From positions 1,612,001 to 1,676,000 of the forward strand of contig CAXXPS010000002.1 of NCBI GenBank assembly GCA_963669415.2: a stretch of DNA of 64,000 bases, in the 5' to 3' direction. Position numbers and translations under genes: made by a program. This stretch comes from JAWKWH01 sp963669415 (GTDB taxonomy: Bacteria; Pseudomonadota; Alphaproteobacteria; Rhizobiales; Rhizobiaceae). Shown one piece after another: positions 1 through 8,316 of the stretch. The first letter of the stretch is position 1. Every line of letters starts with the position of its first letter. Under the pieces are notes generated by a model, which saw only the letters and a list, made by a program, of their open reading frames with translations, did no database searches and was not told the DNA's origin.

Positions 1-198
1 GACCGGGGGTTCGGCATTGGGCGATATTTCGACGAGATCCAATCCGGCAGTTTCAGCTGCCTCCAATGCGGTCTCTATGGAAACTTCGCCGTGATTACTG
101 CCTTCGCTATCAATAAGTTGAACCCGGGGAACCCGGATATCTGAATTGGCACGGGGGCCTTCCTTGACTGGTTGTGTCGATCTGAACGGTCTGCGAAT
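1..198 (-). CDS. infC: Translation initiation factor IF-3, N-terminal part (gene runs off the left edge)
   Basis: IF-3 binds the 30S subunit, prevents premature 50S joining and proofreads the initiator codon. The 66 codons read leftward from 198 encode the IF-3 N domain: it opens RRPFRS, carries VKEGPR, IRVPRVQLID, and ends LVEISPNAEPPV at the window edge, where the family continues with the linker helix. The start is an ATT codon at 198-196, preceded by AGGAG about nine bases upstream. A non-standard start (ATT or ATA) is a known hallmark of infC and the basis of its autoregulation. No ATG, GTG or TTG fits the conserved N-terminus, so standard ORF scanning misses the gene. Divergent from the hydrolase at 390. 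Confidence 0.93.
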   Translation of the reverse strand, partial: MRRPFRSTQPVKEGPRANSDIRVPRVQLIDSEGSNHGEVSIETALEAAETAGLDLVEISPNAEPPV

Positions 199-389
199 GG
201 TCGTGATCTCCTGATCTGTTTCAGTTTATATATTCCTCCGGCTATGCAGCTTGGGAACATCGGCTGTCAATAGCACATTGGCTTCGAAAAAGCACGGTCG
301 GACAATCGTCCAAAATATCGTAGGGGCAACACTTTTACACCATCGGGGATCATGGCAGTAGATATTGCCGCGAATATCGGAGGGGATGA

Positions 390-1163
390 ATGAACAAGCC
401 AGACAAAATAATCGTCAATGGAACAGAGATCGCCGTCCGTGCCCGTTCGGGAAAAGTTCCGGGGCTGGTGTGGCTGGGCGGATATCGCTCCGACATGATC
501 GGAACCAAAGCCGAAGCAATCGATCAGTGGGCCAAAGATGCCGGCCACGCCTACACGCGGCATGACTACTCGGGCCACGGTGAATCAAGCGGCGAATTTA
601 CAGATGGTACGATTTCGCGATGGCTCGAGGAAAGCCTGGCCGTATTCAGGAAATATACGTCCGGACCGCAAATCCTGATCGGATCCTCAATGGGCGGCTG
701 GATTGCCCTTCGCATGATACAGGAACTCAATCACGCCGGAGAAGGCGATCGGGTCGCCGCACTTGTTCTGCTGGCGCCGGCCCCTGATTTTACCGTTGAA
801 CTCATGGAGCCCGAATTGGGTGAAAAACAGCTCAGCGACATGGAAACCAAAGGTTATTTCGAGGAACATTCGGAATATTCGGAAGATCCGAACATATTCA
901 CCAAGGCCTTTTTTGATGATGGCCGGAAAAATCGTGTACTGAACGGGCTCATCGACACCCATTGCCCGGTTCACATCCTGCAGGGACAGGCTGATCCGGA
1001 TGTTCCGTTTACGCTTGCCTTGAAATTGCTGGAGCACCTGCCGGCCGATGACGTCACCCTGACACTGGTCAAGGATGGAGATCATCGCCTGTCGCGACCA
1101 AAAGACCTGGAATTATTGGTCAGAACTGTCGAGCAGATGGTTCGATCCATTGGCGACCTCTGA
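390..1163 (+). CDS. Alpha/beta hydrolase, ABHD10-like thioesterase/esterase
   Basis: A 257-residue single-domain alpha/beta hydrolase. The nucleophile elbow GSSMGG puts the serine at residue 100; an acidic residue in GQADPDVP (about 202) and His232 in GDHRLS complete the usual triad. An early WLGGY segment would supply the oxyanion hole. Length and the RHDYSGHGESSG segment resemble the ABHD10 type (depalmitoylase/acyl-glucuronide esterase), which is commonly found beside infC in rhizobial relatives. The natural substrate cannot be read from sequence. The start at 390 follows a strong GGAGGGG. It is divergent from infC, with about 190 bp of shared promoter region between them. Confidence 0.88.
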   Translation: MNKPDKIIVNGTEIAVRARSGKVPGLVWLGGYRSDMIGTKAEAIDQWAKDAGHAYTRHDYSGHGESSGEFTDGTISRWLEESLAVFRKYTSGPQILIGSSMGGWIALRMIQELNHAGEGDRVAALVLLAPAPDFTVELMEPELGEKQLSDMETKGYFEEHSEYSEDPNIFTKAFFDDGRKNRVLNGLIDTHCPVHILQGQADPDVPFTLALKLLEHLPADDVTLTLVKDGDHRLSRPKDLELLVRTVEQMVRSIGDL

Positions 1164-1306
1164 ATAGTTGTCATTATTTCTTCTTATATTACAGATGTTT
1201 AATGGTTTTTGGTGTGGAAGAAACTTGAAACGCCTTATTTCTGTTCCCATGTCCAATGCATGCGGCAAACAAAAGCCGCCCACACAACGAGAGGAATAAA
1301 CCAACG

Positions 1307-1741
1307 ATGACCAATACCGCCCTGATCCGTCCCGCATGGACCCCTGCGACCATCGCCTTGATGGTACTCGGCTTCATCGTGTTCTGGCCCTTGGGTCTGG
1401 CCATGCTGGCCTACATTTTGTGGGGTGATCGGCTGGACGGATTGAAGAGTGACGTCAATCGCGCAACCGACGGTATGTTCAAGGGTTGCAGGCGTGCTTC
1501 ACACCGCGCAAACCCGCGTACCGGCAATGTGGCATTCGATGACTGGCGCGAAACCGAACTGGAACGATTGGCCGAAGAGCGCCGCAAGCTGGACGAGATG
1601 CGCGAGGAATTTGATGATTACATGCGCGAACTCCGCCGTGCAAAAGATCAAGAAGAGTTCGATCGCTTCATGAAAGCGCGCAGCAAGAAGTCGAAGAAAT
1701 CAGGTGGCAAGACCGTGCCGGAAGTGAACGGCGACGAGTAA
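1307..1741 (+). CDS. DUF2852 family membrane protein
   Basis: A 144-residue protein with one N-terminal hydrophobic segment (about residues 10-32, rich in W, L and F). It is followed by a charged cytoplasmic region that is probably coiled coil (about 75-125, many E, R, L and the runs LAEERRKLDEM and YMRELRRAK) and a Lys/Ser-rich tail. This layout matches DUF2852, a family largely confined to Hyphomicrobiales and without a known function. A longer reading begins 17 codons upstream at 1256, but the ATG at 1307 has GAGGAAT at a proper distance and starts directly before the membrane segment. A strong terminator follows at 1781. Confidence 0.85.
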   Translation: MTNTALIRPAWTPATIALMVLGFIVFWPLGLAMLAYILWGDRLDGLKSDVNRATDGMFKGCRRASHRANPRTGNVAFDDWRETELERLAEERRKLDEMREEFDDYMRELRRAKDQEEFDRFMKARSKKSKKSGGKTVPEVNGDE

Positions 1742-1780
1742 CCCGAAAGCTTGGCTTCAACGCTGAATTTGATACCGGAG

Positions 1781-1806
1781 ACGGCGCCTTAAGGAGGCGC
1801 CGTTTT
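1781..1806 (+). terminator. Rho-independent terminator after the DUF2852 gene
   Basis: Perfect 8-bp stem ACGGCGCC/GGCGCCGT with a seven-base loop (TTAAGGA), immediately followed by five T. It lies 40 bp after the DUF2852 stop codon and before the metallohydrolase gene. Confidence 0.9.
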
Positions 1807-1865
1807 TCAATTGTCGAGCCCGTCGACTTGTCGCGCCATTCAATCGAATCTGATAGTGGTCAGTC

Positions 1866-2609
1866 ATGTTCGGCCTGACAAAGCAACCGATGACAAGAAA
1901 ACGCGAATCCGGCGATATCCAGGTGGCTGGACGCAAGATATCCCTTACAGTTGTGGAACATTCTAGAGCGAAACGATTGACGCTGAGAGTCGAACCGGGC
2001 GGGCGTGAGGTTCGTGTAACGGTTCCACCGAAAGTTGGCCGGGACGAGATCGATCGATTTGTTGACCGGCATCAGGGGTGGCTGGCGGAACGGATTTCAG
2101 TTCTTCCCGATCAACCGGTTATGGAACCGGGCATGAAAGTGCCAATCCGTGGTGTTCCCCATCGCATTGTGCTGGTCGCCAAAAAACGCGGCATTACCCG
2201 ACAGGATCATGACGGGGCCGGACCAGTTTTGCTTGTCTATGGGGATGGACAGTACATTGGCAGGCGGATTGCCGACTTTCTGAAAAAGCAGGCAAAAACA
2301 GATATCGAACCGCTTGCCGCAAAACACGCAAAAGCTATCGGCAAGCGAATACGCTCCATTCGCTTCAAGGACACCAAGAGCCGCTGGGGATCGTGCTCAG
2401 CGGATGGCAATCTCTCATTTTCATGGCGCATCATGATGGCCCCGACCGCAGTGATTGACTATCTGGTCGCTCATGAAGTCGCACACCTGAACGAAATGAA
2501 CCACAGCGAACGCTTTTGGAAGCTTTGCAAGGAGCTTTGTCCGAACACGAAAGACTGCAAGGGCTGGCTCAAGCGGAATGGAACAAAACTGCAGGCAATT
2601 CCGCTTTAG
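1866..2609 (+). CDS. YgjP-like metal-dependent hydrolase (DUF45, M48-like)
   Basis: A 247-residue protein. The zinc site is HEVAH at residues 203-207, with a third ligand His in NHSERFW a few residues on, and the preceding SRWGSCS segment that typifies YgjP/DUF45. E. coli YgjP has been reported as a nucleotide pyrophosphatase, and others call the family SprT/WLM-like peptidases, so the substrate is open. The ATG at 1866 is used here; an ATG at 1890 (MTRKRESG) is also possible because neither has a strong ribosome-binding site. It lies directly after the terminator, so it probably has its own promoter in the 60 bp before it. Confidence 0.87.
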   Translation: MFGLTKQPMTRKRESGDIQVAGRKISLTVVEHSRAKRLTLRVEPGGREVRVTVPPKVGRDEIDRFVDRHQGWLAERISVLPDQPVMEPGMKVPIRGVPHRIVLVAKKRGITRQDHDGAGPVLLVYGDGQYIGRRIADFLKKQAKTDIEPLAAKHAKAIGKRIRSIRFKDTKSRWGSCSADGNLSFSWRIMMAPTAVIDYLVAHEVAHLNEMNHSERFWKLCKELCPNTKDCKGWLKRNGTKLQAIPL

Positions 2610-2616
2610 GGCAATA

Positions 2617-2745
2617 TCAACGGCCGCGAGGAAAATTCGGGTCAAGCTGAGCCCGCGCTTCGTCTCCCTCAGGGGCAGAATTCGTTGTGTTGCATCCGGC
2701 CAGGACGGCAATGGCTGCCATCAGCATTATGACTCTCAATATCAC
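2617..2745 (-). CDS. Small putative lipoprotein, 42 residues
   Basis: A short gene below the usual length cut-off. Reading leftward from a GTG at 2745, with GGAG about eight bases upstream, gives a basic-hydrophobic signal peptide (ILRVIML, AAIAVLAGC) ending in a textbook lipobox LAGC. A mature peptide of about 25 residues follows, opening CNTTNSAPEG and ending NFPRGR. The lipobox, ribosome-binding site and stop codon together argue for a real gene. Function unknown; nothing in the sequence ties it to entericidin or LptM. It converges on the metallohydrolase gene with an 8-bp gap and is divergent from the SRPBCC gene at 2904. Confidence 0.6.
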   Translation of the reverse strand: MILRVIMLMAAIAVLAGCNTTNSAPEGDEARAQLDPNFPRGR

Positions 2746-2903
2746 GTTCGATCTCCACTACCGGTATTGTCATGATTACCGAAATAGTGCGTAGATTACG
2801 TTTCGACAACAGGTTGCAGTCCGGGTGCAGAATCATGGCGTCTTTACCGAGTGGAAATCAGTTTACGCTATAGGGCTGGCAAACAATCACAAAGGGCCAC
2901 CCC

Positions 2904-3452
2904 ATGAATGAAGAAAACACTGCTCCCGCACCTGCGGAAAGCGACGGAACATACGCCAAATGCAGGGTTGAGGAGATGATCGACCTGCCCGCTGAGGATT
3001 TCTTTGACTGGTATATGAATGAACCGATCGAAAACTTCATGCTGGGGACGCTCGTCGTTCCGCCCATAACCGGGACCGAAGCTATACCCGGACCCGAGTG
3101 GGGCCGCGCAGGCGCTGCCCGCAAAATATTCTTCAAAGACGGAACAACCGCGCTGGAGCGAATTCTGGAAACCGACCTGCCAAATGGATACCGCTATCAA
3201 CCGTGGGCGTATACAAGCCCGGTGCGATTGCTTTCAGACTATGCCGTGTCCGAGATGCGCGTTTTGCCAGAAAACGGAAAATCCCGCATCGTCTGGGACT
3301 ATGCGTTTCACGCCCGAAACGGAATTTCACTGCCAGTGCTGAAGCTATTTGTCGCTCTCGACTGGAAACGAAATCTGGCGGGTGGGTTAAAGGTTTTGAA
3401 GGCGCATTTGGAACAACACGGCACGGATAAACGCATCCACGAGGCCGCCTGA
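2904..3452 (+). CDS. SRPBCC (START/polyketide-cyclase fold) family protein
   Basis: A 182-residue soluble protein without signal peptide or membrane segment. The pattern fits the SRPBCC helix-grip fold: an N-terminal strand (AKCRVEEMIDLPAEDFFDWYM), a central acidic and aromatic region (PGPEWGRAGAARKI), a strand ERILETDLPNGYRY and a C-terminal helix LAGGLKVLKAHLEQHG. Proteins of this fold bind hydrophobic ligands; no catalytic residues can be assigned. The gene stands alone between divergent and convergent neighbours and ends 26 bp from the oppositely oriented beta-propeller gene. Confidence 0.65.
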   Translation: MNEENTAPAPAESDGTYAKCRVEEMIDLPAEDFFDWYMNEPIENFMLGTLVVPPITGTEAIPGPEWGRAGAARKIFFKDGTTALERILETDLPNGYRYQPWAYTSPVRLLSDYAVSEMRVLPENGKSRIVWDYAFHARNGISLPVLKLFVALDWKRNLAGGLKVLKAHLEQHGTDKRIHEAA

Positions 3453-3478
3453 ATTTTCAGTTTCAGAGCATGTTCGGC

Positions 3479-5125
3479 TTACTCCGCGAATGCCTGATCA
3501 GGCCATTCGCCACGGGCACCACGCCACCAATTGTGCCATTCATCGAAGTCATAGGCGAAGCGCTGACCGGTTATTGCGGTCAGCGTGCCGACAATCTGCG
3601 ATTGCAGCCAGTCTGGATCATTTGACCTGTCCAGACGCGTAACAAGCGCGTCGATGGTCGAGCGATCATTTTGACGAAGCTGCTGTATCACGCGCATCGC
3701 CACTAAAAGAGGATCAAACCATTTTTGTGGACCGTTTGATTTGCGGGACCACGGTGGTTCGAGCAGCCGAACCGGAACTGACGCCTCACAATTTGCCTCC
3801 ATTGCATTTATCAGATGCCACAATCCGATTTCGCGGGCCGGCACACTAAACTGGCCGCCAAAGACTTCGATGGGTTGTTCAGGGAGTTCGACTTCGAGAA
3901 ATCGGGCGAAAAAACCGGGCGGCGGCCGTTTGGAAACCAGGTTGCCAATTGCCTCAAGCAGCCCACTTCCATGGCGCTGATAATTGTCGATCCCCTGTAA
4001 TTCATCATGCAAATCTTGATGCAGCCGCCGCCCACCAAGCTCTGAGTGGGAACAAGAAGGTACGGCCGGCAAGCCCGCACGAGCAAATGTTTGGCTTGCT
4101 GCCGTTGCCGGTTCCCTGGGACCCCAAACAATCGCCTGGCCGTCATCGCCTTTTCCGCCAACATAGATCTGATTTTCACCGAGCGATGTGATGCTGACAG
4201 GTGTCCCACCCCCAAACGAATGGGCCAACATGAACTCGACCCCATCGCGGCTGGACCAAAGCTGCCCGCCATCGGGCGTCCTTACGGCCAGCCAAAGCGA
4301 CTGGCCATCACTGGTAATCGCTCTCAAGTCCAACCCACGCGGTGAGATGCTGATCTTATTCGCGCGGTAATCGTCACCAGCGATATGCCAAAGTTCTGTC
4401 ACATCGTCTTGCGTTCGAACGATGGCGTAAAGTGCATGCTGGAACACAACAAGTTCGGAAACATCAACACCCTTGGGCCATCCAGGAGTTTTTCGCATCT
4501 TGCCGTCGCGAAATTCTGATACGGATACGCCGGAACGCTCCCAGTGCCGCACAAACAGCCTGTCGCCCAATACTCCAAGACCATTGTAACGGTGAAAACC
4601 TCCTTCGCGAGGCTCGTCATCAATCAGCGTTTTCCAGGTGCGACCGAGGTCAGAAGATGTGGCAAGTGCACTGTTCCATCCTGCCATTGCGACGACGAGC
4701 TTTCCGTTCCACTCCGACACTGCATGCGTGTGCAGCATCCTGCTGGCTGAAGGCAGATAAAGATTGCGCCAATTTTTGCCGTCGGTGACGCTAATAACTC
4801 CATAACCGCCGCCCATGCGCATATCCTCGTGCGGCCAGAAGAGAAGACCTTCGTGAACTGCTGCAATACCGGCATCCTGGGAGAACAGATAACGTTCATA
4901 ACGGGTGTCCCCGCTTGCCGGATCAATGCTCCAGAGGTCAGCGGAGTTGTGATTGACCCCCTTTACTGATGTCGAGAACCACAATCTGCCGCGATAGGCG
5001 ATAAGGCGGTCAGCTGCTGGCCACGGGCCGATTTGGGCCAGAACCCGCAACTCTGCCGATCTCGCCATATCCAGGTGCTGTGTCCACAACAGAAGAACAA
5101 CCAAGAATGTTAGCGGCAATCGCAT
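3479..5125 (-). CDS. Secreted beta-propeller-like protein of unknown function
   Basis: A 548-residue protein with a Sec signal peptide (about residues 1-24, LPLTFLVVLLLW, then ARSAEL). The first 340 residues hold repeated blocks of the kind seen in sialidase/YVTN-like beta-propellers: LWFSTSVKG, VISVTDGKNW, ATSSDLGRTWKT (an Asp-box-like S-DxGxTW), LWHIAG, LWSSRDGVEF, IYVGGKGDDGQ. The last 190 residues are predicted helical and end in TGQRFAYDFDEWHNWW, a motif seen in some HEAT-like secreted proteins. I know no characterised homologue and infer no enzymatic activity. Probably periplasmic or surface. It is divergent from rpoH. Confidence 0.75.
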   Translation of the reverse strand: MRLPLTFLVVLLLWTQHLDMARSAELRVLAQIGPWPAADRLIAYRGRLWFSTSVKGVNHNSADLWSIDPASGDTRYERYLFSQDAGIAAVHEGLLFWPHEDMRMGGGYGVISVTDGKNWRNLYLPSASRMLHTHAVSEWNGKLVVAMAGWNSALATSSDLGRTWKTLIDDEPREGGFHRYNGLGVLGDRLFVRHWERSGVSVSEFRDGKMRKTPGWPKGVDVSELVVFQHALYAIVRTQDDVTELWHIAGDDYRANKISISPRGLDLRAITSDGQSLWLAVRTPDGGQLWSSRDGVEFMLAHSFGGGTPVSITSLGENQIYVGGKGDDGQAIVWGPREPATAASQTFARAGLPAVPSCSHSELGGRRLHQDLHDELQGIDNYQRHGSGLLEAIGNLVSKRPPPGFFARFLEVELPEQPIEVFGGQFSVPAREIGLWHLINAMEANCEASVPVRLLEPPWSRKSNGPQKWFDPLLVAMRVIQQLRQNDRSTIDALVTRLDRSNDPDWLQSQIVGTLTAITGQRFAYDFDEWHNWWRGARGEWPDQAFAE

Positions 5126-5236
5126 GGATTTTTGGCTTCCTACCTTATTCGGTCAGATTATCGGCAATTCAGCCGAGGGTCAGATCACAAAGCAGTCAGC
5201 GCTGCTGCAGGGCGATGAAGGCCATCACTCCTTGCT

Positions 5237-5262
5237 GGAACACATATCCATCACTACGAGTT
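5237..5262 (+). promoter_or_regulatory. EcfG (RpoE2)-type promoter candidate for rpoH
   Basis: GGAAC at 5237-5241 and AGTT at 5259-5262, spaced by 17 bases. The alphaproteobacterial general-stress sigma factor EcfG recognises GGAAC-N16/17-CGTT, so one base of the -10 element differs. The site lies 72 bp before the rpoH start codon. In Sinorhizobium meliloti, rpoH2 is a known RpoE2 target, which supports the reading. Confidence 0.55.
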
Positions 5263-5333
5263 GAGGGAATGTGCTGATCTGATTCAGCGTTGTCGTCGTA
5301 TTATGCATCACAACCCTGGACCGGGAGAGCAAT

Positions 5334-6200
5334 ATGACAAAGCGTGATGGTGATCAGAAAATGATCAGGGCAGCAATGAATGCGCCTTATCTGGAACGCG
5401 AGCACGAACAGGATCTTGCCATACGGTGGCGCGAGCAACGCGATCAGCAAGCCCTTCACCAAATCACGCTGGCCCATATGCGTCTCGTCATTTCGATGGC
5501 GTCGAAGTTCCGCAATTTCGGGCTTCCGATTGCCGATCTGATCCAGGAAGGACATGTTGGACTTCTTGAGGCAGCGGCGCGTTTCGATCCCGCTCGCGAG
5601 GTCAGATTTTCAACTTACGCAACATGGTGGATACGGGCCTCAATCCAGGACTATGTTCTACGCAACTGGTCTATCGTTCGGGGCGGAACGTCATCGGCGC
5701 AAAAATCCCTGTTCTTCAACCTCAGGCGCTTACGCGCCAAAATCGCCAAGACCGGTCAAAGCAGATCAAGCGACGAGATTTATACCGAAATCTCCACCGC
5801 ACTGGGAGTTTCGAAGGCCGATGTCGCCTTGATGGACACTCGCCTTGCGGCTCCGGACGGATCCTTGAATGCGCCCGCTGGCGCTGAAGAAAATACAACC
5901 GCGGAACGTATGGATTTTCTGGTTTGCGAGGAGCCATTGCCTGACGAGACGACAAGTACCATCATTGATCGAGAGCGCAGAGATTCCTGGCTGAACAAAG
6001 CGCTCGGTACACTTAACGAGCGCGAGCTTCGAATTATCCGCGAAAGGCGCCTGACCGAAGAAGGCTCAACGCTTGAAGCCCTGGGAAAAACTCTGGGCAT
6101 CTCCAAGGAACGTGTCCGCCAAATCGAAAATCGCGCTTTACAGAAACTGAAAAGTTCACTCGTTCAAGACAATCCGGAGATGGTGCGATACGCCTTTTGA
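5334..6200 (+). CDS. rpoH: RNA polymerase sigma-32 factor, RpoH2-like
   Basis: A 288-residue sigma-70-family factor. Region 2 is clear: LIQEGHVGLLEAAARFDP, then the 2.4-like segment RFSTYATWWIRASIQDYVLRN at about residues 91-111. The RpoH box QKSLFFNLR sits at 123-131 and separates heat-shock factors from RpoD. Region 4 with its helix-turn-helix (TLEALGKTLGISKERVRQIENRA) ends the protein. The box reads QKS where the classic form has QRK, which fits the RpoH2 branch better than RpoH1; this assignment is inferred. The start has GGGAG upstream. An EcfG-like promoter at 5237 would place the gene under the general stress response. Confidence 0.92.
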   Translation: MTKRDGDQKMIRAAMNAPYLEREHEQDLAIRWREQRDQQALHQITLAHMRLVISMASKFRNFGLPIADLIQEGHVGLLEAAARFDPAREVRFSTYATWWIRASIQDYVLRNWSIVRGGTSSAQKSLFFNLRRLRAKIAKTGQSRSSDEIYTEISTALGVSKADVALMDTRLAAPDGSLNAPAGAEENTTAERMDFLVCEEPLPDETTSTIIDRERRDSWLNKALGTLNERELRIIRERRLTEEGSTLEALGKTLGISKERVRQIENRALQKLKSSLVQDNPEMVRYAF

Positions 6201-6294
6201 CCGGGCACAAACTTTGACATCGATAGCAGGTTGCGAATACTGGAATATCCAGCCATATATTGGCTGAGAAAATACACACTTCAGGCTGTAATTG

Positions 6295-6525
6295 ATGAAC
6301 CGATTTGAGGGGCCAGGGGCAAGAGAAGCCCGCATCCGCTATCTTGATGGCGATTTTCAGGTTATGAGCCCGGGTGCATTTGTACGTTGCGCGGTGACAG
6401 CGGAATCGATTCCGATTGATGAACTGCGATATTGGAGTGTGGCTCGCCAGGAAGCCTACGTTAATGCCGACGTTTCGCTGAAGCGGGAGTTGGAATCCAA
6501 TCCCGGCATTCGTTCGCGAAAATAG
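6295..6525 (+). CDS. DUF2093 domain-containing protein
   Basis: A 76-residue protein typical of DUF2093, a short alphaproteobacterial family with the signature YLDGDFQVMSPGAFVRCAVT and an IPIDELRYWSVARQEAY segment, both present. The ATG at 6295 is preferred over the overlapping TTG at 6292. The gene lies tail to tail with lpxK, 10 bp apart; this DUF2093-lpxK neighbourhood is common in rhizobial genomes. Function unknown. Confidence 0.85.
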   Translation: MNRFEGPGAREARIRYLDGDFQVMSPGAFVRCAVTAESIPIDELRYWSVARQEAYVNADVSLKRELESNPGIRSRK

Positions 6526-6535
6526 GCGAAACTAT

Positions 6536-7564
6536 CTACCGGTAACTCTCGCGTCGTTTGAAATTTTCGACCGTTTGACGGGCCACCTGTTCAGCAACAC
6601 CTACAGGGTCAAATTCAATGGAAATCTTCATGACTTCCAGCGCGGAAAGGAATTCCGTGGCCGCTGCATTGCCGTTCAAAAACCGAACAGCATCCTTCTC
6701 GGTGGTTATCAGTTGCAGATTTTCCCGTGCTGCATGGCTTGCCAACTCTTCCAGTTCCGCTTGGGTGAACACGTGGTGATCACCAAACTCACGTTTGGCG
6801 ACAATCTCAGCACCTGTTGATCGAAGCGATTCGAAGAATTTTGCCGGATTTCCAATGCCTGAGAAAGCGAGATAGCGATTACCCGAAAACTTCTTCGGCC
6901 CGATGATCCTGGTCTTGGCCGAATATACCGGTTTTGCCGCCTGGGCAGCCTGGCGCACCACTTGGTCTGCCGCTGTCCCGTGGTCGATTACGACGATTCC
7001 GTCGGCAAGTCTGAGCTGCGGCCCAAGTGGCGCCCTCAGGGGACCGCCCGGAATGACATGGCCGTTTCCGATGCCCCGCGAGGAATCGACCACGATCAAT
7101 GCGAAGTCATAACGTAATCTTGCGCTTTGGAAGCCGTCATCCATGATGGCGAAATCACAACCCTGTTCAATCAGGAGCTTGGCCGCACTGAGACGATTGA
7201 CGCTTACTGCCGTGGGTGCATGAGCTGCAAGCAACAGCGGCTCATCCCCCGAATGCCACACACTATGCTCGTTGAGGTCCGCAAGATGCGGCTCTTTCAT
7301 ACCGCCGCCATAGCCACGGCTAATGAAACCGGGCTTGAGGCCCATCTTCTTTGCTGCTTTTGCAATAGTCACCGCAATCGGCGTTTTTCCGCTCCCCCCG
7401 ACGGTCAGGTTTCCAACACACAGTACGGGAATTCCTGCTCCAGGAGGTGCTGCTGCTTCCAAGCGCTTTTTGGCGACAGCGCCATAAATGGTTGAGACCG
7501 GATACAAAAGCAATGCTCGCCAGTCGTGCTGTCGCCACCAGAATGGCGGTGCCTCAGCAGTCAT
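6536..7564 (-). CDS. lpxK: Tetraacyldisaccharide 4'-kinase
   Basis: LpxK phosphorylates the 4' position of the lipid A precursor at the inner membrane, giving lipid IVA. The 342-residue protein has the family length, an N-terminal membrane-associating stretch (WRALLLYPVSTIYGA) and the P-loop GNLTVGGSGKT at residues 51-61, with the mobile-lid region and the segment IMDDGFQSARL further on. C-terminal blocks AFSGIGNPAKFFESL and TTEKDAVR are typical. No waaA or other lipid A gene lies beside it in the window, so it seems to be transcribed alone or with genes further upstream on the minus strand. Confidence 0.95.
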   Translation of the reverse strand: MTAEAPPFWWRQHDWRALLLYPVSTIYGAVAKKRLEAAAPPGAGIPVLCVGNLTVGGSGKTPIAVTIAKAAKKMGLKPGFISRGYGGGMKEPHLADLNEHSVWHSGDEPLLLAAHAPTAVSVNRLSAAKLLIEQGCDFAIMDDGFQSARLRYDFALIVVDSSRGIGNGHVIPGGPLRAPLGPQLRLADGIVVIDHGTAADQVVRQAAQAAKPVYSAKTRIIGPKKFSGNRYLAFSGIGNPAKFFESLRSTGAEIVAKREFGDHHVFTQAELEELASHAARENLQLITTEKDAVRFLNGNAAATEFLSALEVMKISIEFDPVGVAEQVARQTVENFKRRESYR

Positions 7565-7678
7565 CTATAGTCGTTCCATTTCATCTGCGGTCTCGTGAAT
7601 GCCAAGATAATGCGCATTCGTTACCAAAGCGACACGTCATATTTTCCTCTTCGTGAGGCCACAACCGAGGATTTGGTC

Positions 7679-8227
7679 TCACGGAATACGATGCCTCACA
7701 CTTTTTCTGAGGCGCTGATGATTTTCCAGGAACGCTAACTCAGCTTCGCTCATCTGTCTCGGCGAAGCGTCATAGCCGAGGGCGTGTACGACGTCGTCAA
7801 TCATGAGAAACGCCCGATTGCGAAAATCATATACACCCGCCGTCGTCAGCAAGGTCGCGGCTGTGCGGCCGTCCTGAAGTACAAATCGATGCCGCCCAAG
7901 GATTTGGGTGCCATCCCAAGTGTCCATGGTCGAGACGATTTCGAACTGGCTCCATAGCTTGATTTCGCGAACGTAGACGGATTGCAGCCCGCCCATCATC
8001 GGACCCCAGCCGTTCCTTCTTGAAACAGACATCAGTCCGGATCTGAAGAAGATGTCGAGCCGGCCCATATCAGCCAGCATCATGTAACGCGCATTGTTCA
8101 GGTGCAGGTTGGGGTCGATATCTGTGGGAAGACATCTGAATCGCAGCCTGCTCTCGTCCCCCTCGCGAAACGGACCGCGGCCTCGACTGGTCAAGGCAAC
8201 TCGCAGCATTCGACCCCAAACATACAT
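7679..8227 (-). CDS. Thioesterase-fold (4HBT/THEM6-like) protein
   Basis: A 182-residue hot-dog-fold protein. The segment DIDPNLHLNNARYMMLADMGR (about residues 37-57) corresponds to the active-site loop and long helix of acyl-CoA thioesterases of the THEM6/FadM type, with Asp38 as the likely catalytic acid. Later segments (VYVREIKLWSQFEIV, ILGRHRFVLQDGR) give the expected strands. Acyl-CoA hydrolysis is inferred from the family, and the chain length cannot be told. The start ATG has GGAG upstream. It is followed leftward by lpxK after a 114-bp gap and preceded by the hydroxylase gene on the same strand. Confidence 0.82.
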   Translation of the reverse strand: MYVWGRMLRVALTSRGRGPFREGDESRLRFRCLPTDIDPNLHLNNARYMMLADMGRLDIFFRSGLMSVSRRNGWGPMMGGLQSVYVREIKLWSQFEIVSTMDTWDGTQILGRHRFVLQDGRTAATLLTTAGVYDFRNRAFLMIDDVVHALGYDASPRQMSEAELAFLENHQRLRKSVRHRIP

Positions 8228-8316
8228 GGCGGTGCTCCAACAGGATTATCCGAACAGGCCGGACGTTTGGACCCATACTGCTGGCATGGCAATGGCTTCT
8301 GTTGAAGGAATAGGTC

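Noticed and set aside
75..260. 61-codon minus-strand reading at the left edge
   Set aside because: Out of frame with the clear IF-3 N-terminus that starts at ATT 198; a shadow of infC.
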